In this document: positions 54,985-62,369 of the stretch, one piece after another
Layout: each line of letters opens with the position of its first letter
Numbering within the stretch: the stretch's first letter is position 1
From: Flavobacteriales bacterium
GTDB lineage: Bacteria; Bacteroidota; Bacteroidia; Flavobacteriales_E; Vicingaceae
Length of the DNA: 64,000 nt
Reading direction: 5' to 3'
Assembly (NCBI GenBank): GCA_026196775.1
Contig: JAPHUD010000029.1
Location: forward strand, 39,132 to 103,131
Notes under the pieces: generated by a model
What the model was told of the DNA's origin: nothing
The model's database searches: none
Seen by the model: the letters and a program-made list of their open reading frames with translations, nothing else
Translations under genes and position numbers: made by a program

Positions 54985-55119
54985 ATATTTTTATCAAGAT
55001 GTTAAATCAGTAACAATATTATTAAAATTATCACAGAAAAAAGATGATAAAAGTTATAAATTAGTACTAATTATAAAAGAAAACATAGGTAAAGTTGTAA
55101 TCTAAGTTGTTTAAAGTAT

Positions 55120-55512
55120 TTAATTATCACTTAACCATTCTATAGCTTTATTATAGTCATCAAAAACTTTTGTAGGAGTTTTTGGGCGGTTAAACTTTAC
55201 GAAAAAATTAGCTATCATTCTAGTTGGCATATTATTAACTACAATAGAAATTTTTTTTCGGATGGGTAAAATTTCAGGGTCATTGGCAAAAAAGTCTCTA
55301 GCATCATTAGAAATACTAGAGTATCTGTTTCGAGCATCAACCACAACACAAAAAGGTTGATTGTTAGTAATTTTTATAAATGCTTGGTCTATTTCTATGG
55401 CATCTTCAAGCTCAACTTCGTAATCATCATCAAATTTTAAAAGATAAAGATTATGCTGTAAATGAATAATTTCAGCATGAGTTAATTGAGTATGAGTATG
55501 TTTTGCTACCAT
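55120..55512 (-). CDS. Small STAS/SpoIIAA-like protein
   Basis: The 130-aa protein has an alternating beta-alpha layout (ELEDAIEIDQAF, FCVVVDARNR, IRKKISIVVNNM, IEWLSDN) resembling DUF7793/SpoIIAA-like proteins of Bacteroidota. It is probably cytoplasmic. The function is unknown. It stands alone with short upstream AT-rich DNA. Confidence 0.65.
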   Translation of the reverse strand: MVAKHTHTQLTHAEIIHLQHNLYLLKFDDDYEVELEDAIEIDQAFIKITNNQPFCVVVDARNRYSSISNDARDFFANDPEILPIRKKISIVVNNMPTRMIANFFVKFNRPKTPTKVFDDYNKAIEWLSDN

Positions 55513-55562
55513 ATTGGTTGCTAAGGTAATATATTAGTTGAAAATTTAAAATTAATTTTTAA

Positions 55563-55913
55563 TTATTTTCGTTTTACTAAGGCATAAAAATCGTTTTCTA
55601 AGGGTAAATAACCTTGGTCGTAACAGAAATAATAGATGTTACCTGTTTTTGTAGTATAAATGGATGTGAAGTGATTAAAATCAAAATCTTCATCCAACAT
55701 TTTTTGCTTAGTTACTTTGCATTTATCATTTGGATTTAACTTTTCAAGAATTCTCCAATTTTTTCTAAGTCTATTGTTGGTATTTCTAATAAGGTTAGTA
55801 CTGTCTTTATTAATTTTGTTGTTGTAAGCATTACGACAATAATCTGAACAAAATTTTTTATCAGCTCTTCCCGAAAATGCTTCGTTACATTCTAAACATT
55901 GCTGTTTTTGCAT
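55563..55913 (-). CDS. Small zinc-ribbon protein
   Basis: The 116-aa protein has an N-terminal zinc finger with CLEC (6-9) and CSDYC (22-26), spaced as in FmdB/DUF2116-type ribbons. A Lys/Asn-rich helix follows (about 30-60), then a mixed C-terminal part. It may bind nucleic acid or protein. No further function can be given. Confidence 0.7.
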   Translation of the reverse strand: MQKQQCLECNEAFSGRADKKFCSDYCRNAYNNKINKDSTNLIRNTNNRLRKNWRILEKLNPNDKCKVTKQKMLDEDFDFNHFTSIYTTKTGNIYYFCYDQGYLPLENDFYALVKRK

Positions 55914-56008
55914 GAGTTTTAGTTGAAATGATTGGAATGGTAAATATAAATATTTTTAGCTAGACATCAAATACTTACTTTTGAACTATTAATTTTGTTT
56001 AATAAATT

Positions 56009-56425
56009 ATGGATAAAAAAATTATTACCTACTTAAAGAAAAATAATGTACTGACTATCGCTACAGCTATTAATAATCAGCCTTATTGCGCCAATTGTTA
56101 TTATGTTTTTGATGAACTTAATTTTCAGTTTATTTTCTTGTCTGATGAAAGTACTAGACATATTACTGAAGCCTTAGAGAACAATAAAATTGGAGGAACA
56201 GTTACTACCGATAATAAATCTATTGCTAAAATTCAAGGAGTACAATTTGTGGGAGAATTTATTGTTCCCGATGAGGTTGAACAAGTTGTTTTTTATGAAG
56301 TTTATTATGCTAAATACCCATTTGCAAGAGCAAAACCATCTAAAATTTGGGCGATTAAATTATCATTTATTAAAATGACAGATAATACGTTAGGTTTTGG
56401 AAAAAAATTATGTTGGGAAAGATAA
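56009..56425 (+). CDS. Pyridoxamine 5'-phosphate oxidase-like flavin-binding protein (YhbP/UPF0306-like)
   Basis: The 138-aa protein has the split beta-barrel pattern of the FMN-binding PNPOx-like superfamily: VLTIATAINNQPYCANCYY, FLSDESTRHITEAL and VQFVGEF. The YhbP group is uncharacterised; flavin binding is assumed. A -7 box TACTTTTG lies at 55976-55983, giving a leader of about 20 nt. Confidence 0.75.
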   Translation: MDKKIITYLKKNNVLTIATAINNQPYCANCYYVFDELNFQFIFLSDESTRHITEALENNKIGGTVTTDNKSIAKIQGVQFVGEFIVPDEVEQVVFYEVYYAKYPFARAKPSKIWAIKLSFIKMTDNTLGFGKKLCWER

Positions 56426-56429
56426 AAAA

Positions 56430-57047
56430 TTAAGAAGTTAATAAAACATTCACTTCGGCAACTCCATGAATAAGGTATTTCTTTTTTGTAGTTAATTCTT
56501 CACACAAATAACGTATTCTTCTTTTTTCTCCTTTTTTAAAGGTTCTCTTATTGTTTAAAGTGAAAACAGTTCCGTGTTCTAATTCCATTAAGTGAACTAA
56601 GCTATTGGTTGGGTTGTATTTGTTTAATGCCTTGGTCAACTGAGCATCTGCTTGCGAAGAAGCTTTAGGTTGCTTGGCATGTTTCATAACCACAGGAATT
56701 AAATCGTCAGGAAATACTTTGTTTTCTAATAAAACAGTAAGCAATTCTGTAAAAGTATTTTTCCATTCTTTACCATGCGGATTTACTTTATTTTTGTATT
56801 TGTTCCACACCAATAGATGAGCAAATTCATGCGTAAGTGTAATTAAAAAAGAGTAGGAGTTAAGGTTTTGGTTCACTGATATTTTACAAAGATGTTTGCC
56901 TACTTCACCTCTAAAATCGCCTAATTTGGTAGTTCTTTTTTTGGTAATGTTTAATATAAAAGGTGTTTGTGTAAACCAGTTTTTTAAAATAGGCATACTT
57001 GCTTCTGGTACATATCTCGATAATATTAAACAGTCTTTTTCCGTCAT
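56430..57047 (-). CDS. SprT-like zinc metalloprotease-domain protein
   Basis: The 205-aa protein has the SprT/wss motif THEFAHLLVW (about 72-81) with HEFAH, the metal-binding helix, followed by HGKEW, where the third ligand is expected. The C-terminal part has a zinc ribbon-like shape but only one Cys (RYLCEEL), so the ribbon is probably absent. It starts 6 bp after the feoB stop, hence is part of the feo transcript, though no functional link is known. Confidence 0.8.
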   Translation of the reverse strand: MTEKDCLILSRYVPEASMPILKNWFTQTPFILNITKKRTTKLGDFRGEVGKHLCKISVNQNLNSYSFLITLTHEFAHLLVWNKYKNKVNPHGKEWKNTFTELLTVLLENKVFPDDLIPVVMKHAKQPKASSQADAQLTKALNKYNPTNSLVHLMELEHGTVFTLNNKRTFKKGEKRRIRYLCEELTTKKKYLIHGVAEVNVLLTS

Positions 57048-57053
57048 TATTGG

Positions 57054-58988
57054 TTAAGAAAAAATAGTGTAAACTATCCAACTGGAAACATAAGCTAAAG
57101 CTCCCATATAAACTACTTGAATAATAGGCCATTTGTAAGATTTAGTTTCTCTGTAAACAACTGCTAAAGTTGCCATACATTGCATGGCAAAAGCATAAAA
57201 TATTAATAAAGAAAAGGTGGTGGCTTTGTTATACAGTCTGTCGCCTGTTTCTGGATTTTTTGCTTGCAACATTTTTTCTCTGATGGAAGTGGTATTATCT
57301 TCATCACCAACACTATATAAAGTTGCCATAGTACCAACAAAAACCTCTCTAGCAGCAAAAGAGGTTACTAAAGAGATGCCTATTTTCCAATCGAAACCTA
57401 TTGGTTTAATTAGTGGTTCAATGGTTTTGCCTAAATAAGCAGCATAAGAAGCTTCTAATTTTTCTGAGGCTATTAAATTATTTATTTTGTCTTTATTTTC
57501 GTTTTCATAAGCAGGAGAAGTATATTTTTCTTCAATTTTCTCAAAAGTATCTCCTGGTCCATAAGAAGAAAGTCCCCATAATACGATAGAAATAGCAATG
57601 ATTATTTTTCCTGCTTCAAAAAGAAATATTTTTACTTTATTATAAACCGAAAAGCCTACATTAGACCATCTAGGTAAACGGTAAATAGGCATTTCCATAA
57701 TAAAATTCGATTTTCCTTTAGACTTTAAAATCCATTTAAAAACTAAAGCGGCAAAAAGTGCTGCAAGGAAACCAATAAGATAAAGTCCCATCATTACAAT
57801 TCCTTGCAGGTTAAAAATGCCCACTTGCTCTTCTGTGGGAATAACTAAAGCTATTAATAAAGTATAAACTGGAATCCTAGCAGAGCAACTAATTAATGGC
57901 GATACCATTATGGTAATTAATCGCTCTTTTAAATTAGTAATAGAACGTGTACTCATAATTGCAGGAACGGCACAGGCAATAGAACTAATAAGTGGGATGA
58001 TAGATTTTCCATTTAAGCCAAAAGGACGTAAAAGTCTATCCATTAAAAAACTAACTCTAGACATGTAGCCTGTATCTTCCAAAATGGTAACAAAAGCAAA
58101 TAATAAAGCAATTTGTGGAACAAAAACTACAATGCCACTTAGTCCTGCTAAAATTCCGTTAACAATTAAGTCGCTTAATACACCTTCGGGCATCCAGCTT
58201 TCCACTAAACCGCCAAGCATGGCAAAACCTTCTTCAATAAGTTCCATTGGGTATGCCGACCAAGAGAAAATAGCTTGGAAAATAACAAATAGGATGCTTA
58301 AAAATATGAGGTATCCGTATATTTTATGCGTTAAAATATTGTCAATTTTTTTTGTTCTATTTATCCATCTGTTCGCTTCTCCGCCTTGTAAACAAGCCGA
58401 AATAACAGATGTTATTTTCTCATATCTTTCTGAGGGTGTTAGTTTGTCTGATAAAAAACTTGCTTTCCTAAATTGGTAGTTAGCAACAATTTCTTTTAGT
58501 TCATTTATTCCTTTTTTTATACGAGCATTTACGGGAACTACAGGAATTTGTAATAAAGTGGATATTTTATCCAAATCAATACATTGATTACTTTTTTGAA
58601 GTAAATCCATCATGTTTAACACCAACACAACGGGTTTCCCTAAATCAATAATTTGGGTACAAAGGAATAAGTTTCTTTTTAAATTAGTAACATCTGCTAC
58701 CACAATAATTAGTTCGTCATCATTAATATTTTTAATGATATCAGCGGCTACTCTCTCATCTTCAGCTTCAGGATTTAAGCTGTAGGTTCCTGGTAAATCT
58801 ACTACTTCAATTTGTTGGTTATTGATGTTAGTATAGCCTGATTTTTTATCTACCGTAACTCCAGGGAAATTCCCTGTTTTTTGACTTAATCCCGTAAGGG
58901 CATTAAACAAAGAACTTTTACCAGTGTTAGGGTTTCCAACAAGGTAAATAGTTTTTATAGTTATGTTATTTTGGGCTGATGAACTCAG
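57054..58988 (-). CDS. feoB: Ferrous iron transport protein B, predicted CTG start
   Basis: The 644-aa protein has the N-terminal G domain with GNPNTGKS (G1, residues 18-25), VDLPGTYS (G3) and LNMMDLL (G4), then the two Gate regions of the Fe2+ channel and about eight membrane helices. It imports Fe2+ into the cytoplasm. The frame upstream of G1 has a stop (TAA) and contains no ATG, GTG or TTG. The only plausible initiator is the CTG at 58988-58986, which overlaps the feoA TGA as CTGA, so coupled translation is likely. A TTG exists only at 58910, after the P-loop, and would destroy the GTPase. Confidence 0.9.
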   Translation of the reverse strand: MSSSAQNNITIKTIYLVGNPNTGKSSLFNALTGLSQKTGNFPGVTVDKKSGYTNINNQQIEVVDLPGTYSLNPEAEDERVAADIIKNINDDELIIVVADVTNLKRNLFLCTQIIDLGKPVVLVLNMMDLLQKSNQCIDLDKISTLLQIPVVPVNARIKKGINELKEIVANYQFRKASFLSDKLTPSERYEKITSVISACLQGGEANRWINRTKKIDNILTHKIYGYLIFLSILFVIFQAIFSWSAYPMELIEEGFAMLGGLVESWMPEGVLSDLIVNGILAGLSGIVVFVPQIALLFAFVTILEDTGYMSRVSFLMDRLLRPFGLNGKSIIPLISSIACAVPAIMSTRSITNLKERLITIMVSPLISCSARIPVYTLLIALVIPTEEQVGIFNLQGIVMMGLYLIGFLAALFAALVFKWILKSKGKSNFIMEMPIYRLPRWSNVGFSVYNKVKIFLFEAGKIIIAISIVLWGLSSYGPGDTFEKIEEKYTSPAYENENKDKINNLIASEKLEASYAAYLGKTIEPLIKPIGFDWKIGISLVTSFAAREVFVGTMATLYSVGDEDNTTSIREKMLQAKNPETGDRLYNKATTFSLLIFYAFAMQCMATLAVVYRETKSYKWPIIQVVYMGALAYVSSWIVYTIFS

Positions 58989-59215
58989 TTTGCGTTATTT
59001 TTTTCGATTAATATTTTCTTTGCATCTTCTTTTCTAATGCTAATATAATTGAGTCCGGAAGTAATTAAAATAGGATCTTTTAGGGGAGCAATACGGTCAA
59101 GTTTTACGTCTTCACCAACAATAAAACCCATGTTAAGCATCGATTCTTCTAACTGTTCATCAAGTATTTGAACAATTCGAGCAGATTCGTTTTCTTTAAG
59201 TTCATCTAATGTCAT
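58985..59215 (-). CDS. feoA: Ferrous iron transport protein A
   Basis: The 76-aa protein is an SH3-like FeoA domain (LNMGFIVGEDVKLDRIAPLKDPI; ISIRKEDA at the end, residues spread over 28-68). It assists FeoB at the inner membrane. I start at the ATG at 59215; the open frame two codons earlier uses TTG. The stop codon overlaps the predicted feoB CTG start. Confidence 0.9.
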   Translation of the reverse strand: MTLDELKENESARIVQILDEQLEESMLNMGFIVGEDVKLDRIAPLKDPILITSGLNYISIRKEDAKKILIEKNNAN

Positions 59216-59226
59216 CAGCAATAGTT

Positions 59227-59261
59227 ATTTAGATTTAGTCTAAATAGAGGGTTCAAAAGTA
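59227..59261 (-). promoter_or_regulatory. feo promoter and putative iron-responsive (DtxR-like) operator
   Basis: TACTTTTG on the minus strand (59254-59261) is a -7 box with a start near 59249. Directly behind it, ATTTAGATTTAGTCTAAAT (59227-59245) is a 19-bp near-perfect palindrome with TTAG...CTAA arms, similar in form to DtxR/IdeR boxes. Placement at about +4 to +22 suits repression by an iron-loaded regulator. The regulator is not in the window. Confidence 0.55.
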
Positions 59262-59293
59262 GATTAAAAAGCTGATATTTTCAATGATTTTTG

Positions 59294-59419
59294 TCAGAAA
59301 AAATTGGATATACTCCATTTAGGACAAGTATTGCATTTGTCTTTTTTTCCTAAGAAACAAGAGGAAAGAGATAATAAAACTCCAAAAGTGATAATAAGGT
59401 ATTTTATTTTTCGGTTCAT
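59294..59419 (-). CDS. 41-aa Cys-rich lipoprotein upstream of feoAB
   Basis: A frame from ATG 59419 to TGA 59294 encodes 41 aa: a hydrophobic signal ending LSLSSC (Cys21), then a short basic tail with CNTC (Cys29, Cys32). The lipobox and CxxC argue that it is a real small lipoprotein. It lies 73 bp before feoA in the same direction; the feo promoter lies between them, so it may be separate or partly read through. The role is unknown; FeoC-like function is not implied. Confidence 0.6.
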   Translation of the reverse strand: MNRKIKYLIITFGVLLSLSSCFLGKKDKCNTCPKWSISNFF

Positions 59420-59530
59420 ACTGCTAAATTAATTATTTTTTTTGGACATAAAATTCTAAAAATAGTAAGAGTATTATATTTTGAGTAATAAACCTTTTAT
59501 TTTTTTTACATTTGTGGCTTATATTCTATA

Positions 59531-60274
59531 ATGATAACACTTTTTGAGAACATAGGAGCTTATTTTATTTTATTATCTAGGGTATTTAAAAAGCCAGATA
59601 ATTATAAATTAATTTTCAAGCAAACCATACACGAAATGGTGAGTTTAGGAATAGGTTCATTGGGCTTAATTGCTATCATTTCTGTATTTATGGGAGCGGT
59701 TGTTACTATACAAACAGCAACTAACATGAATAATCCATTACTTCCAGGTTATTTGGTTGGTTTTGCAACCAGAGAGTCGTTTATATTAGAATTAGCACCA
59801 ACAGTTATGTCGTTAATTTTAGCAGGTAAAATTGGTTCTAATGTAGCTTCAGAAATTGGAACTATGAGAATTTCAGATCAAATAGATGCATTAGAAATAA
59901 TGGGGGTAAATTCTGCGTCATATCTTGTATTTCCTAAAATAGTTGCATCTTTAATTTTTATCCCAATTATTGTTATTTATAGTATGGCATTAGGAATAAT
60001 AGGTGGTTTATTGGTTTCTATGTATTTTGATGGTATGACATTAAACGATTATATTTTAGGAATTAGATTTGATTTTAAAATGTTCTCCATCACCTATGCT
60101 TTAATCAAATCTGTATTTTTTGCATTTATTATTACCAGCATACCCTCTTATTTTGGATACTATGTAAAAGGTGGAGCATTAGAAATAGGTAAAGCCAGTA
60201 CTAAATCGGTAGTTTATAGTAGTATAACTATACTTATTATTAATTACTTGCTAACACAAATGTTATTGGTATGA
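59531..60274 (+). CDS. MlaE-family ABC transporter permease
   Basis: The 247-aa membrane protein has five to six helices and the MlaE/YrbE stretch (ESFILELAPTVMSLILAGKIGSN around 80-102, EIGTMRISDQIDALEIMGV around 105-123). It forms the channel for phospholipid or hydrophobic-substrate transport between membranes. A promoter (TTG 59481-59483, TACATTTG 59507-59514) precedes it. The ATG of the ATPase overlaps its stop by 4 bp. The usual MCE-domain partner is not in the window. Confidence 0.93.
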   Translation: MITLFENIGAYFILLSRVFKKPDNYKLIFKQTIHEMVSLGIGSLGLIAIISVFMGAVVTIQTATNMNNPLLPGYLVGFATRESFILELAPTVMSLILAGKIGSNVASEIGTMRISDQIDALEIMGVNSASYLVFPKIVASLIFIPIIVIYSMALGIIGGLLVSMYFDGMTLNDYILGIRFDFKMFSITYALIKSVFFAFIITSIPSYFGYYVKGGALEIGKASTKSVVYSSITILIINYLLTQMLLV

Positions 60275-61020
60275 TAGAAGTAAAGAATTTATATAAATCG
60301 TTTGGTGAACACCATGTGTTACAAGATATTTCTGTAAGTTTTGAGCCTGGAAAAATTAATTTAATAATAGGAGGGAGTGGTTCAGGAAAATCTGTTTTAA
60401 CAAAGTGTATGGTTGGACTACACCCTATAGAACGTGGTTCTGTTAAATATGATGGAAAAGAGTTTACTACTATGAATTTTAAGCAGAAAAAAGAAATTCG
60501 TAAAGATATAGGTATGCTTTTTCAGGCGTCAGCATTGTTTGACTCCCTTACTGTTGAAGAAAATGTTTTATTTCCTTTAGAAATGTACACCAAGCAAACT
60601 AGAAAAGAGATGCTTGAGAGAGTTGATTTCTGTTTGGATAGAGTAAACTTAGAAAATGCGAATAAACTTTACCCTGCTGAGCTGAGCGGTGGAATGAAAA
60701 AGAGAGTAGGGATAGCTAGAGCGATTGCTTTAAATCCTAAATATCTTTTTTGTGATGAACCTAATTCCGGATTAGATCCTTTTACAGGAATTGTTATCGA
60801 CCAATTAATTCAAGAAATTACTAAAGAGTATAACATGACTACCATAGTAATTACACATGATATGAACTCTGTTATGGAAACAGGGGAAAACATTATGTTT
60901 TTATATCAAGGTAAAAATTGGTGGCAGGGGGATAACCACGAGATTGTTAAAGCTGACAATAAAGAATTGTCAGAATTTGTTTTTGCTTCTAAAATTATGA
61001 AGCAATTTAGAAATGCTTAG
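60271..61020 (+). CDS. MlaF-family ABC transporter ATP-binding protein
   Basis: The 249-aa protein has Walker A GGSGSGKS (34-41), signature LSGGMKKR, Walker B LFCDEPNSGLDP and the switch His in VITHDM. It powers the MlaE-type permease encoded just upstream, with which it is translationally coupled (ATGA overlap). A bidirectional terminator follows. Confidence 0.95.
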   Translation: MIEVKNLYKSFGEHHVLQDISVSFEPGKINLIIGGSGSGKSVLTKCMVGLHPIERGSVKYDGKEFTTMNFKQKKEIRKDIGMLFQASALFDSLTVEENVLFPLEMYTKQTRKEMLERVDFCLDRVNLENANKLYPAELSGGMKKRVGIARAIALNPKYLFCDEPNSGLDPFTGIVIDQLIQEITKEYNMTTIVITHDMNSVMETGENIMFLYQGKNWWQGDNHEIVKADNKELSEFVFASKIMKQFRNA

Positions 61021-61042
61021 GTAATAAGTAAAATTGAGGTGT

Positions 61043-61077
61043 AAAAAAACCGCTATGAAATTCATAGCGGTTTTTTG
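61043..61077. terminator. Bidirectional terminator between MlaF gene and the T9SS protein gene
   Basis: ACCGCTATGAA (61049-61059) and TTCATAGCGGT (61061-61071) make an 11-bp stem around a single central A. It is flanked by A-run and T-run, so it serves both convergent genes. Confidence 0.92.
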
Positions 61078-61098
61078 TTTGGTTTTAAACTATCAAAA

Positions 61099-62154
61099 TT
61101 ATTTTGAGATAGTTAATTTTTTAGTAAATCTTGTGCCATTAGCAATAATAGAGTAGAAATAGATTCCAGCTTCTAAATTAGTTGCATCAACAGTTTCGTT
61201 ATATAAACCAGCAGCTAATGTTCCTTTGTTAACATTTAATACTTCTTTACCTGTTAAGTCAACCATTTTAATGTTAACATTACTCATTTCTTTATTTAAT
61301 CTAAAAGAAATAGTAGCTTGGTTGTTAGCAGGATTAGGGAATGCACTTAATTGCATATCATTGTAAAATTCTTTATCGTTGATACCAACATTGTTTTCAT
61401 CTATTACTGGGAAGATAGCAATATTATTATCTAAGTTACCACCAAATAAATCATCTGTTACAACCCAACCTGTTAAAGCAGGTACATAATGAAAAGCATA
61501 TCTTTGTCCTTCTCCATTTGCATCACTTGCTAAACCAACAGTATCTGAAGCAGTTTTTACAGCATTAGCGTCCATAGAAGCAGCAAAATCTCCACTAACA
61601 GCAACTGGAGTAGAAAATTGAGCATAGGTTAAAGAGAAAAAAGCAGTATCAGCATCTGCAGTAGTAATTGTGGTTGTTGCAACCGCAGTTCCTGATGGCC
61701 CGTCAGCAGTTTGAGTAACATTTGGCAGAGTTCCTTCGTAAGCAGCATTTGCAGCCATGTTATATAAGTTAACAGTAATTACAGAAGAACCATTACCAGT
61801 TCCTACATGATCTTTGCCAATAAATCCTAATAAAACTCCTTCAACATTAAATGAAGCAGCGCTTAAGTTGTTATAACCTTGAGCAACATGGTTAATTTCA
61901 TTAGTACTAACATTTGTACCATAAACATAACCACCACCGTTGTAACCATAGTTAAATACTTGACCTCCTACAGCAAATTCAGGTAGGAAATTAGAAGAAC
62001 CAGTCCAACCAACAGTATCTGTAGGAGTTTTGTCTCCTCCAACTGATTTAGTAATGGTTTTAACGTCTAAAATAGTCGCTTGATGATTGTTTAATTGAGC
62101 AAAAGCAGCTCCAACAACAAAAGTAGTTGCTAATAATAAGTAGATTTTTTTCAT
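61099..62154 (-). CDS. Secreted protein with T9SS type A sorting domain
   Basis: The 351-aa protein has a signal peptide (cleavage after VGAAFA) and ends with a typical C-terminal sorting domain of about 85 aa (FPNPANNQATISF..., VDLTGKEV, LEAGIYFYSI, KKLTISK). The passenger (about 20-265) has beta-sandwich-like repeats rich in Thr/Asn/Asp. It should cross the outer membrane by type IX secretion and be attached or released. A -7 box TATATTTG on the minus strand lies at 62187-62194. Confidence 0.88.
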   Translation of the reverse strand: MKKIYLLLATTFVVGAAFAQLNNHQATILDVKTITKSVGGDKTPTDTVGWTGSSNFLPEFAVGGQVFNYGYNGGGYVYGTNVSTNEINHVAQGYNNLSAASFNVEGVLLGFIGKDHVGTGNGSSVITVNLYNMAANAAYEGTLPNVTQTADGPSGTAVATTTITTADADTAFFSLTYAQFSTPVAVSGDFAASMDANAVKTASDTVGLASDANGEGQRYAFHYVPALTGWVVTDDLFGGNLDNNIAIFPVIDENNVGINDKEFYNDMQLSAFPNPANNQATISFRLNKEMSNVNIKMVDLTGKEVLNVNKGTLAAGLYNETVDATNLEAGIYFYSIIANGTRFTKKLTISK

Positions 62155-62369
62155 AATTATTTTATTTAATTGTTATAAATTTTCGACAAATATAGATAAA
62201 AACTCAATCTATATAAAGTTTTGTGGCATAAAAAACACAGTTCCTTAGAATCCTAACTTGTTTGTAAATATATTAGATGTTAAAAAAATATTAACAATTC
62301 ATTTTTAATGTTAAATATATATGAGTAAATTTGAACCTTACAAACATTAAAAACCAAAAAATAAAAGTT

